A DNA stretch of 64,000 nucleotides from a virus. Each line of letters opens with the position of its first letter. Position 1 is the first letter of the stretch. Under the pieces are notes generated by a model, which saw only the letters and a program-made list of their open reading frames with translations, was not told the DNA's origin and did no database searches. Of the stretch, positions 33,089 to 41,697 are shown in pieces. A program made the translations under genes and the position numbers. The DNA is taken from the IMG/VR virus record IMGVR_UViG_3300034102_002082, positions 62,001-126,000 of that record; one strand, given 5' to 3'.

Positions 33089-34927
33089 TTAAATGTGTCC
33101 CTTACTTTTCGCATATTCTTTCATTTCTTTTGTTATATCTCTACCTCTCTGCATTATTTTATCCATTTCATTGCCTCTACTATCCTCATTTATTCTCGAA
33201 TTGAAACGACGCATCGGTTTATTTTTTGTCTCATTTTCTAGAGTATCATCAATTTTTCTTAATTGTTTTTCTGTGAGTTCAATTATCGGATTTACTGTTT
33301 CAATATCATCCTTTATTATTGGGTACCACTTATCCTGTATTTTTACGTTTATATTATGTACTTCGAAACCAAATTCTTTTTGTGTACCAAATGCATGGTC
33401 AAAAGAATCATTCGTTATTTCTCCGTCTCCATTATATTCGATTTCATATTCATCGAACGTTGGAAATACTAATTTTAATTTGTCTACTTGTTCGTCTGTT
33501 AATTCTATGTATTTTTGATTATTTGCTTCGTTGATCTCTTTTTTAGTATCAACACCACCGTCTGTAGAATTACCGGATGATGGATTTCCATATTTTTCTT
33601 CTAGATCTTCATACATCATTTTAGCGAAGTCATCATCTTCTGTTTCTATTCCGCGAGATAGTCTGGATGGTTTATATGGAGAACTACTTAAAACTGAATA
33701 TAAGTTACTTGCTTGGCCGTTATAATAATGAGTAGCAAACCAGTATATAGCGACCTCTGCGGAATCTTGTTCGTATCCGAGTCCAGCATATCTCGCCTTT
33801 AAGAATTTCACCATTTCTTCTTTTGTCGGATCATCTATTCTCCATGATGATTCTTTGATGTTTTTATTCTCACCAAATCCAGCAAACGGAGAATTTTTAA
33901 GTTCCAATGCAGATTTTATTGCTGAATTTATATCCGAGAAGTAAAGTGTTTTTGCTCGTTCGTCGTTAATTCGTTCATTATCAAAAAACTGCTCTACTGC
34001 TATTTTATTTTTCTGTTTGTCTTTGCGTACTTGTATGGTCATCGATCCATCATAATATTCTGCATACCCGTACTCTATCTTAAATCCTTTGCTCTCTAAT
34101 GGTTTTAAGCTGTTTACGAACGTGTCGTTTATGTTCGGTTCTTGTCGTTGGCTAAACGATTCTTTAATTTTTTTACTGGCAGTTTCTTTTAACATCTCAC
34201 GGATGCTTTTCTTGATTTCTTCCTTCAATGCTTTCATTTTAGAAGTACCATCCATTTTCTGTGTTAATTTTTCTTCCGAATTATTTTTCTTATCGGATTT
34301 TAATTTAACCTTATCTTTGGATTTGATATCTACTTGCTTCTCAAATTTTGTAGAATCCTTCATACCAGCAGTTCCTTTTACTACTTCTTCTATATCACGA
34401 TCTTTAACATCAACTGGCTTATGATCAATTTGCTTTTTTAGTTTCTTTCCGTCAGCTTCCTTTGATTGATCCGCATCTTTTTCGCTCTTCTCTTCTACTT
34501 TCTTTTCCTCTTTTTCTGGAATTGCACTCTTCTTATATGCCTTTTCTGTATAAGATGAACCTTCTTTTCTTCCCTTTAATGTCTCTTTTATCAATTTCTC
34601 AATATTTTCGAATTTTGTAGCAGTTAACGAAAGTCTCTCTGATCCATCTAACATAGCTACTACATTGAATAAATCACCATTACGTGTAACTTCTATAGTA
34701 AATTTCTTTCCAGCATCACTATCAACTATTTTAATTTTGCCATTTTCTTGATTAAAAATAACCTTGGCGTCAGAATCGACGCTCTCTATACATTTTTCTA
34801 ACTTTTTTACCAATTCTACAGGCTCAGGATTAACCTTAGATGCCTTTGCTGCGTCCATTGTTATTTCTTGTAGGACTAATGGGCGAAGTATTTCTTTTAA
34901 CTTTTCTTTGAGAATTGATTTTTTCAT
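33089..34927 (-). CDS. Long Lys/Glu-rich protein of unknown function
   Basis: A 612-residue protein with an N-terminal helical and beta part (residues 1-120), a highly charged low-complexity middle (about 120-250), and C-terminal segments with globular character (SSWRIDDPTKEEMVKFLKAR near 360 and TFDEYEIEYNGDGEI near 495). The basic helix KLKEILRPLV at the start is echoed by IKKSIREMLKE near 240. No enzymatic motif is seen. The architecture could suit an internal virion or DNA-associated protein, but I do not recognise it. The start is preceded by ATATTTATACTAATAT. Confidence 0.6.
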   Translation of the reverse strand: MKKSILKEKLKEILRPLVLQEITMDAAKASKVNPEPVELVKKLEKCIESVDSDAKVIFNQENGKIKIVDSDAGKKFTIEVTRNGDLFNVVAMLDGSERLSLTATKFENIEKLIKETLKGRKEGSSYTEKAYKKSAIPEKEEKKVEEKSEKDADQSKEADGKKLKKQIDHKPVDVKDRDIEEVVKGTAGMKDSTKFEKQVDIKSKDKVKLKSDKKNNSEEKLTQKMDGTSKMKALKEEIKKSIREMLKETASKKIKESFSQRQEPNINDTFVNSLKPLESKGFKIEYGYAEYYDGSMTIQVRKDKQKNKIAVEQFFDNERINDERAKTLYFSDINSAIKSALELKNSPFAGFGENKNIKESSWRIDDPTKEEMVKFLKARYAGLGYEQDSAEVAIYWFATHYYNGQASNLYSVLSSSPYKPSRLSRGIETEDDDFAKMMYEDLEEKYGNPSSGNSTDGGVDTKKEINEANNQKYIELTDEQVDKLKLVFPTFDEYEIEYNGDGEITNDSFDHAFGTQKEFGFEVHNINVKIQDKWYPIIKDDIETVNPIIELTEKQLRKIDDTLENETKNKPMRRFNSRINEDSRGNEMDKIMQRGRDITKEMKEYAKSKGHI

Positions 34928-34965
34928 ATAATATATTAGTATAAATATGCGGAATTATAGATTAA

Positions 34966-35118
34966 TTACTTTTTTCTGGTCAAAATTTGTTCTATGTACG
35001 GAACGCATAATTTACATTTCGTCGCACATATCTTTAATTTCTGTAACTCCTCAACGGAGGCAGCTTGTTTTACTGCCTCCGTTAGAGAAATGTTATGACA
35101 TATACACTTGATGTCCAT
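34966..35118 (-). CDS. Bfd-like [2Fe-2S] mini-protein, 50 residues
   Basis: A 50-residue protein with the bacterioferritin-associated ferredoxin layout: CICHNIS (Cys5 and Cys7), a helix AVKQAASVEELQKL, then CKLC (Cys35 and Cys38). E. coli Bfd starts CLCNGIS and ends the site with CGKC, the same order. Such domains carry a [2Fe-2S] cluster and pass electrons. Its ATG overlaps the HNH gene stop (TGATG), and the ribonucleotide reductase lies just beyond, so an electron-transfer role for nucleotide reduction is conceivable, without direct evidence. Confidence 0.75.
   Translation of the reverse strand: MDIKCICHNISLTEAVKQAASVEELQKLKICATKCKLCVPYIEQILTRKK
35053..35083. other. 11-bp perfect hairpin inside the Bfd-like gene
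   Basis: AACGGAGGCAG and CTGCCTCCGTT pair perfectly around a 9-nt loop. It is GC-rich for this AT-rich region and lies in the coding sequence for residues about 12-22. No T run follows, so it is not a normal terminator. Confidence 0.6.
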
Positions 35119-35873
35119 CACTTAAAGTTTTCCGCTATCGATTTACAAAAGTCAATAAATTCAAGTTGGGTGAATTTATTTTTCATTATATTTACTTTAC
35201 TATGAACCCATTGCACATTTCCTTCTATATAACCAATAGATGAATCTATACGATCAAGTGAAGCAGTTGATGGTGATGTATTTGACTCTGGGAAATATAT
35301 GTCTCTTCCACTAAGGGCACATTTTTTATTTTGTAATATATATAAATCCCACACGTATTCAATCGTTATGGAAAATTCCATCTTTCTTTTTCTTGCTCCA
35401 TTCTTTATATTATTCCAGAAATCTCCAGAAATTTTTCCAACTCCTGTCCATTGTATATGTTTATCACCTTTGCTTCTATTGGTGAATGACTTAGTATTTC
35501 CTCTCAACAAATGGGTAGACGCTACAATTTTTTCAATACCTGTGTCTTTTTCTTTACAAAACCACATGGTATGTCCACTATTAGTTGTTGGTGCCCTACG
35601 TAAAACCAATAGATGACCAAATTCTGAACCAGATAGATCTTTGAATCTATCTGATTCTATTTTTAGCCCATCGAAATTAATATTTAGCTCAACCATTCTA
35701 GCAAATAATAATCTTCTCTTGTTATTTTCGTTTTTGATATTTAATTTTACCAGAATATTTCCTATATACTCACATTCTGGTAAAATTTTTTCTATATCAT
35801 TTTTAGATAAACTCCTTATTTTGTCACAAGGAGTTACATCTACCAAGTTTCTTTTATATCCTCTGTACTTCAT
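35118..35873 (-). CDS. HNH homing endonuclease next to ribonucleotide reductase
   Basis: A 251-residue protein with an HNH core: CALSGRDIYF followed by STASLDRIDSSIGYIEGN and VQWVHSKVNIMKN near residues 185-230. It lacks the first-position double His and uses the ASLDRID-type layout common in phage HNH enzymes. I use the ATG at 35873, which keeps the overlap out of most of the reductase tail. Phage endonucleases often target nrd genes, so the adjacent reductase gene is the likely site. Confidence 0.85.
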   Translation of the reverse strand: MKYRGYKRNLVDVTPCDKIRSLSKNDIEKILPECEYIGNILVKLNIKNENNKRRLLFARMVELNINFDGLKIESDRFKDLSGSEFGHLLVLRRAPTTNSGHTMWFCKEKDTGIEKIVASTHLLRGNTKSFTNRSKGDKHIQWTGVGKISGDFWNNIKNGARKRKMEFSITIEYVWDLYILQNKKCALSGRDIYFPESNTSPSTASLDRIDSSIGYIEGNVQWVHSKVNIMKNKFTQLEFIDFCKSIAENFK

Positions 35874-35881
35874 GTTGGTTA

Positions 35882-38215
35882 TCAAGCAAGAGTACATGCC
35901 CCACCAGCGCACGCTTGGCCCGCCAAGCTATCTGCATTGACAAATGTTTCGGTGTCCTCAATTGCCTGTGTCCAGTCAATCTCTTTATATTCTCGTTTTA
36001 GATCTAACCATAATTTGAACGAATATACGTGCTTTAAACAATGACACATCTTTCTCTTGTCACCATTGAAATATCTATCAGCGAACTGTATTGCTCGGCG
36101 AACCCAATCCTTTTTCCTGTAACTTGTGTTAAATATATCTTTATCTTGGTAAAAAATACTCAACTCAATACCATAATTTACGAGAGCAGAAGAAAATTCT
36201 TTCTCCGTCTTATAGTCTTTTCTGCGTGGTTTATTTGGTTGTGTTGGTTCATTGATATCACCATCAAGAACTTCACCGATACCATTTAAAGTATCACATG
36301 CTGCCCATAAGTTATTATTAAATATATAAAGACCATCAACGATTAATCCACTAGCAAGTAAGGCACCTTGACCATATTCTTCTACTAATTCCTTTTCATT
36401 AAGTACCGAAGTAAAAGGAGCTTGTGGATAATCTAAATCACCGGAAGCGGATAGAAGAGAAATACCAGCGAACCATTGTCTATTTGCATAGATATAATCA
36501 CGAACTTCGTCCCATTCATTATCCTTAACAGTGATAGTGTTAGATACGTTATGTCGAGTATTTGGTAGCAGACAGAGTTCTTTATTGGTACCAAATTCAA
36601 CCCAATTTTGTTGTGTTAGTCTAACTTTATTTAGTAGATCAACAGCACCAAGATTATTCTTAACTATCGCGCTCTTAGGAACTTCACATAGGAAAGAAAT
36701 GACATCATCTGTACCATTAGTTGACCATACCGATTTTTCCACTGCTAATGGATTTATCTTCTTGAAGTGTTGAACAGGAAATTCATTCTTATTTGCTTGT
36801 ACTCGACGAATATACCGCTTGGCGTGATGTGGGTGAATTCCGCTAGACGATGATAGGACGCAACTAGTTGACCCTGCTGGTTTAACGCAAGTAGTTCTTG
36901 CTGCTTGATTAATACCTATTAGGGCAGCTATTTTCTTATTTGTTTCGCGAATTAGTGTTGCTCCTTCTTTTTGTACTTCTGGATCGAGCAGGATATCTGG
37001 ATTATCCATTATACCGGTTATTGAACAGCCAAGTAACGCTTCTTTTTCTGTTATTTCTTGTGTTTCTTTGGCTAGATATTTAAACTTAGTATATCCAGCT
37101 TGCATTGTCCCGATAATGGCGGATGCTCTGCATGTTTCTAAGAATTTTTCTTTCGTATCGCAATATTTTCCGTTGATTTCTGTGAGATTACAAAATTGCC
37201 AACCGCTTCTTCCGTCAACAGTTTGTGGGTAAAGTCCGATCTCAACACATGGATTATATCCTATGTCTTCGCTATCACTAAATACAAAACCAGGTTCACC
37301 GAAAGCACGAGTAGATTCCATAATCTTATCGAATTCTGGTTTAGTTACTTTATCTTTTATTAGTAATACCGAATTATTTGACCGTCCACGTTGCGGATTT
37401 TTAATATACCAATCTCCAGTCTTAGCTGTCATCATTTCTTGGTCTTCCTTAGAAAATAAGCAAATGGTAGCTGATCTACGCACACCACCAGAAAGAACCG
37501 CATCTGATAGATGCATTATAATATCATAAACATCAATCGGTCTTAATGTTGTATGTCCACTACCGATTCTGTCTTCTATTAATTCTTCGATCTTTTTTAG
37601 TGAATTATTTAATCCAACAGAACCAGGTGCTTTAAATTGATCGGCGATCAATGAGCCTTCTGGTCTAATTTTTGAGAGATCAAATTCAACAGAATGTCCT
37701 TCATATTCGGGAAATACTCCCCCACCAACAAGATATGATGACATAATCGCAGCAATACAATCAGACCATCCTTCTATGCTGTCATCAGCAACAAAGGTTT
37801 TTACTCCTTTTACTCTTTTTTGTATATTCGGAAGTTTGGCTACATGTTTTGTTTGTACGGAGAATCCTACTCCGCAACCACAAAGAAGTAGATACATGGC
37901 TTCATTAAATGCAGCAGCACGATCAATATATCCATATGAACAATTAAAAACTTTGGCATTGTGCTTAAATATCGGTGCTCCACCGAATTGAAGGATTCTC
38001 TGCGCACCCAACACCCTCTTCTTTTTTACCATATCTTTGGCGAAATTAAATTCCTTTTCAAATTCTGGATTTTTTAGTGCCTCGGAATATTGCTCGGAAT
38101 GCATTTCGAATACTCGATCTGCCATTTCTGACCATACTTCTCTGCGTTTTTTTTCTTTATCGTATCTTCCGTAACGACTGAAAATAGTGTAATCTGATAG
38201 TGCTTGTAGTGACAT
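35882..38215 (-). CDS. nrdJ: Class II (adenosylcobalamin-dependent) ribonucleotide reductase
   Basis: A 777-residue monomeric-type reductase that makes deoxynucleotides with a coenzyme B12 radical. Features: FSRYGRYDKEKKRREVW (12-28), FNCSYG (90-95), GCGVGFSVQ (113-121), NPCVEIGLYP (321-330, the radical Cys and Glu) and the C-terminal redox pair CAGGAC (769-774), with the four-residue gap of the Lactobacillus type. No iron-dependent NrdB partner is present in the window. The HNH gene overlaps its 3' end on its downstream side. Confidence 0.93.
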   Translation of the reverse strand: MSLQALSDYTIFSRYGRYDKEKKRREVWSEMADRVFEMHSEQYSEALKNPEFEKEFNFAKDMVKKKRVLGAQRILQFGGAPIFKHNAKVFNCSYGYIDRAAAFNEAMYLLLCGCGVGFSVQTKHVAKLPNIQKRVKGVKTFVADDSIEGWSDCIAAIMSSYLVGGGVFPEYEGHSVEFDLSKIRPEGSLIADQFKAPGSVGLNNSLKKIEELIEDRIGSGHTTLRPIDVYDIIMHLSDAVLSGGVRRSATICLFSKEDQEMMTAKTGDWYIKNPQRGRSNNSVLLIKDKVTKPEFDKIMESTRAFGEPGFVFSDSEDIGYNPCVEIGLYPQTVDGRSGWQFCNLTEINGKYCDTKEKFLETCRASAIIGTMQAGYTKFKYLAKETQEITEKEALLGCSITGIMDNPDILLDPEVQKEGATLIRETNKKIAALIGINQAARTTCVKPAGSTSCVLSSSSGIHPHHAKRYIRRVQANKNEFPVQHFKKINPLAVEKSVWSTNGTDDVISFLCEVPKSAIVKNNLGAVDLLNKVRLTQQNWVEFGTNKELCLLPNTRHNVSNTITVKDNEWDEVRDYIYANRQWFAGISLLSASGDLDYPQAPFTSVLNEKELVEEYGQGALLASGLIVDGLYIFNNNLWAACDTLNGIGEVLDGDINEPTQPNKPRRKDYKTEKEFSSALVNYGIELSIFYQDKDIFNTSYRKKDWVRRAIQFADRYFNGDKRKMCHCLKHVYSFKLWLDLKREYKEIDWTQAIEDTETFVNADSLAGQACAGGACTLA

Positions 38216-38342
38216 TTTTTATTTCTCTTAGTTTAAATTTTTAGGGAATGATAAATACTTTTCAAACAAATATTTCATCCGAAATTTATTTTAGTTTATT
38301 TTTTCGTTGCTGAATTATTATAATTGTTGCTCAATAGTAATA

Positions 38343-39725
38343 TTATTGTTTACCCGCTTGCATTTCTCTGAACTTAGAGTGTAATTTCTTCTTTACTTCT
38401 AGTTCATCATTTTCTTCGGTTGCGTCCATTAGATTTTGCAACGCTATTCCTTCCGAGGAGTCTGCGTCAAATAGCTCTAGTTGACCATTAGAAGCATTTA
38501 GTTTAGCGGGGAATACCAATCCATCGGCACCGAATCTATTCTTGACCAAATGGAATCTAGCGGTGCCAGCTATTTTATCTTCTCGTTGACGAGATATAGA
38601 TATCAATACATCCGCAATCATCAACTTTTGAAATGAGTCTGCTAAGTCGTGACCTTCTGCGATTTTACTCTGTGAGCCAGATCTATTTAGTTGCGATGCA
38701 CCAGCACATGGAATCTTATATTCACCAGCCAATCCGCGTAATTCTGTATATATATCACCAGCATCAGAATATGATGAGCCATTTCCGGTAGCGGTAGATA
38801 ATTTCAATAAATCTGGGTAATCGACAATGAGTAAATCAACTTTATGTCCAAGCGCATCTAGACGATCTATTAAATTCTTTATCGTTGTAGTTGATGCTGA
38901 CTTTGGTGGATAATACTTTACTATCAACTTACCACCTATCTCGGAAATCGCTTCTCGTATTTTATCCTCGTTCTTTCTAATATCAATAAACGGTATTTTT
39001 GTATTTATTGAATCGTAACGTAGGCCAGTATAATCTTCACTTAATTCTAGAGTGACATGTAATACTGTCTTGTTCTGTTTAAGTGCTGCGGCACCTAGTA
39101 TTTGCAACAACCAACTCTTACAGGAACCAGGCCCACCAGCGAATATAAGTAATTCACCAGACCCTATACCACCATCAAGTAATGCATCTAATTGAGGTAT
39201 TAATGTTTTAACGCAATTTCTTGCTGCCATTGTCATTCTATTTGAAATATTCTCGTCATATATGTGACCGATATTTCTCTCCATGCCAGCTTTCATCGCG
39301 TGGTCAACTACTTGCTTAATTCTATCATATTCTCCAGAATTAAGATGTTCTACGCTATCCAAGATAGCCTTCTTCAGAATTTGATTTTTACAAAATAGTA
39401 AAAATTCTTCTTTTACGAAATTTAGATCGTCTGCTGTAACTTTAGAATATACTTGTTTCAATGCGTCAACGTATGACATTTTAAGCGTCTCGTTGGTTAT
39501 AGCATCAATTTTTACCTTAAAAACTGTCAATGTTGGTACAGACTTGTATTCACTAAAGTAGTTTATTGTTTCTTTACATATCCATTGGTAAGCGTCGGTT
39601 TCGAAGAAATGGCACTCAATAATATCAGATATTCTTTCTATGAAAGCTTTGTCGGATACCAATGCGGAAAGGCATTTATGTTGAAAGTCTGCCCCGAACT
39701 TTTTTAAGTTTTCTATTTTTTCCAT
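38343..39725 (-). CDS. 41: Replicative DNA helicase, DnaB/gp41-like
   Basis: A 460-residue helicase. The N-terminal 100 residues resemble the DnaB N-domain (SALVSDKAFIERISDIIE). The RecA-like core has GIGSGELLIFAGGPGSCKSW (187-205), then VLHVTLELSED and LLIVDYPDLL as Walker B. The Walker A reads GGPGSCKS (197-204), with Cys in place of the Gly before the catalytic Lys, which is unusual. QLNRSGS and an Arg-finger-like HLVKNRFG follow. The order with FEN nuclease and RecA matches a replication unit. It has its own promoter. Confidence 0.88.
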   Translation of the reverse strand: MEKIENLKKFGADFQHKCLSALVSDKAFIERISDIIECHFFETDAYQWICKETINYFSEYKSVPTLTVFKVKIDAITNETLKMSYVDALKQVYSKVTADDLNFVKEEFLLFCKNQILKKAILDSVEHLNSGEYDRIKQVVDHAMKAGMERNIGHIYDENISNRMTMAARNCVKTLIPQLDALLDGGIGSGELLIFAGGPGSCKSWLLQILGAAALKQNKTVLHVTLELSEDYTGLRYDSINTKIPFIDIRKNEDKIREAISEIGGKLIVKYYPPKSASTTTIKNLIDRLDALGHKVDLLIVDYPDLLKLSTATGNGSSYSDAGDIYTELRGLAGEYKIPCAGASQLNRSGSQSKIAEGHDLADSFQKLMIADVLISISRQREDKIAGTARFHLVKNRFGADGLVFPAKLNASNGQLELFDADSSEGIALQNLMDATEENDELEVKKKLHSKFREMQAGKQ

Positions 39726-39744
39726 ATTATATGTTTACATCGTA

Positions 39745-39772
39745 ACCATACACTATGGACTGTTCAAGTCAA
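39745..39772 (-). promoter_or_regulatory. Promoter of the helicase gene
   Basis: TTGACT (39772-39767), 16 nt, TATGGT (39750-39745), 19 nt before the ATG. Confidence 0.5.
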
Positions 39773-39792
39773 CTTATAAAAAGTCCGTTCAT

Positions 39793-40860
39793 TTATTTTG
39801 AATAATAATCCAAAATACCAAAACTTTCTCTGAGCCAATTACTTAACAATGGGAACTGATCATGTATTCCATCATAGGTAAACCTCTGTGTTATTTCTAT
39901 AATATTACATTTTCTAATTTCCATTTCTACTCTAGCAGATATTCCATGTTGGTGACATACGGCAAAATCTGGTTCTCTTAGCTGCATTAATTTGTAATTT
40001 CTTTCAACTATTTCCCATTCTGACAGAACATTCTCATATAGTTTGTATTTTCCGGAGGTGGCCTCCGCATGATCTTTCAAATATTCAACATTTAAAGTTT
40101 TCTCTTCCGATATTTGCGGAAAGCATTTTATGACAGTTTTTGCTCCTGCTCCTTTTATACCGTCGATATTGTCCGATGTATCACCATCAAGACACCGGAA
40201 TAGAACGAAGTTATGTGGGTGAATACCGTATTCGGAAACTACTTCGGATACACCATACAACTTCTTTTTTGTTGGACTCCACACACGTACCTGCTTATTT
40301 ACTAATTGTAGAAAATCTTTATCCGCGCTCATTATCGTTACATTATTTTCTGGTTTATTGAAAACTGTAGTAGCCAGATAAGCAATAGTATCGTCCGCTT
40401 CAATGTTATCTACTGAGATTAGTGTTATTGGTAAACAATGCAAGTAAGCAATAAATTTTGCTAATTGTTCCTTCATGCTCTTCTCTTCCATATCGGGGGT
40501 GTTAACCTCGGCATACATCCTATTTACACGAATACGGTTCTTTCTTCCGGATTTATAATCTGGATAGATTTGTTTTCTTCTCTTTGATCCACCAGCACCA
40601 TCAGCGACAACTATACATCTAGTTGGTTTTAATTCTCGTATAGCATATGCCAACGACTTTAAGCTACCAACTAGACCACCCGATAGGTTTCCGTTTTCGT
40701 TTGTGTTTGGAAATACTGAATAACATCTAATAAAAAGATTGAATAAATCGACTATCAAAACATCGGAGTTCAATGTTTTTTGTGGTCTATTCATTATTTC
40801 ATTTTTATCTAAGTTCTCGAACAATGAAAATAATCTTTTTTTGTTAATTGGTTCGTTCAT
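39793..40860 (-). CDS. rnh: FEN/RNase H-type 5' nuclease
   Basis: A 355-residue 5'-3' exonuclease of the T4 RNase H/FEN family, which removes RNA primers and flaps. Acidic metal sites are visible: LIVDLFNLFIRC (near 35-46), VADGAGGSKRRKQIYPDYK (84-102), SVDNIEADDTIAYLA (149-163), MSADKDFLQLV (176-186) and the helix-hairpin-helix GDTSDNIDGIKGAGAKT (near 212-228). The ATG at 40860 overlaps the stop of the terminase-like gene (ATGA), so a longer upstream start is unlikely. Confidence 0.88.
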   Translation of the reverse strand: MNEPINKKRLFSLFENLDKNEIMNRPQKTLNSDVLIVDLFNLFIRCYSVFPNTNENGNLSGGLVGSLKSLAYAIRELKPTRCIVVADGAGGSKRRKQIYPDYKSGRKNRIRVNRMYAEVNTPDMEEKSMKEQLAKFIAYLHCLPITLISVDNIEADDTIAYLATTVFNKPENNVTIMSADKDFLQLVNKQVRVWSPTKKKLYGVSEVVSEYGIHPHNFVLFRCLDGDTSDNIDGIKGAGAKTVIKCFPQISEEKTLNVEYLKDHAEATSGKYKLYENVLSEWEIVERNYKLMQLREPDFAVCHQHGISARVEMEIRKCNIIEITQRFTYDGIHDQFPLLSNWLRESFGILDYYSK

Positions 40861-41693
40861 ATTAATTCTCTCTCGACTGCATCTACTCCGATTTCTTTCA
40901 CTTTGTTTATTAACCATTTTATATCTCTACCAGGTACAGAATCCCACTTCACCTTCAATATATACCAATTCAATATATTTGACCAACTATAAATTCCAGA
41001 AGTACTACCCACAATAAATTGTGATCCTTTAGTATATAGACAAGGATATATGCATTCGATGATACTACTATTGATAAATTCACATTCGTCTATGAAAATA
41101 GTAGAAAAGCTTTTTCCACGGACACTAGAACCTTTAGACGAAACCGATATAAAATCTATAGAGTTTCCACTGTTAGTGGATATAAACGATCTATTTATCG
41201 TTCTAAATATATTTTTATCTACCAATGAACAATTGTCCAACATTTCATATATAATTTTTCTTATGTTTTCATTGGAATTAAGATTATGAGACATCACGAC
41301 AATTGATTGCTTTTCTGTGAATAGAAACTTCCAAACCAAGTATGCACATTGGATCGTAGTAAATCCTACCTGTCTAGGTTTTTTTACGAAAATTCTGCTT
41401 TCTTTTTGTGTGTTGTTGATGAAATCCTTTTGCCAATCATATAAAATAAAAGGAATACGACCACTTGATGGAGTGTTTATCGTTATATATTTTTCGATAA
41501 AATATATAGGATCTTCTTTACACATATCAATTTCGATTTCTTCCGGTGATGGCTTAACTAATGTTAAACCATATTGCGCCATTGATCTTATGCATCCAAT
41601 TTTTTCTATTAATGATTGATCGAATCTTTTAAGATCGAAGCTATTATCATATATTGACTGTAATACTTCTCGTATTTTTTCTTTATTTTCCAT
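40857..41693 (-). CDS. Terminase-like ATPase, short, with altered Walker A
   Basis: A 278-residue protein resembling the ATPase half of T4 gp17. It has the adenine-binding-type segment PFILYDWQKDFI (81-92), IFVKKPRQVGFTTIQ (101-115) where gp17 has a Walker A of the type RQxGKTT, a hydrophobic strand IVVMSHN, and Walker B STIFIDECEFI (197-207). The Lys of Walker A is Phe here (codon 41363-41361, TTT on the coding strand). The nuclease half is absent. It could be a degenerate paralogue with a new role in recombination or packaging control, since it lies between recA and the FEN nuclease. I chose the ATG at 41693, just past the recA stop. Confidence 0.65.
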   Translation of the reverse strand: MENKEKIREVLQSIYDNSFDLKRFDQSLIEKIGCIRSMAQYGLTLVKPSPEEIEIDMCKEDPIYFIEKYITINTPSSGRIPFILYDWQKDFINNTQKESRIFVKKPRQVGFTTIQCAYLVWKFLFTEKQSIVVMSHNLNSNENIRKIIYEMLDNCSLVDKNIFRTINRSFISTNSGNSIDFISVSSKGSSVRGKSFSTIFIDECEFINSSIIECIYPCLYTKGSQFIVGSTSGIYSWSNILNWYILKVKWDSVPGRDIKWLINKVKEIGVDAVERELI

Positions 41694-41697
41694 GGTA

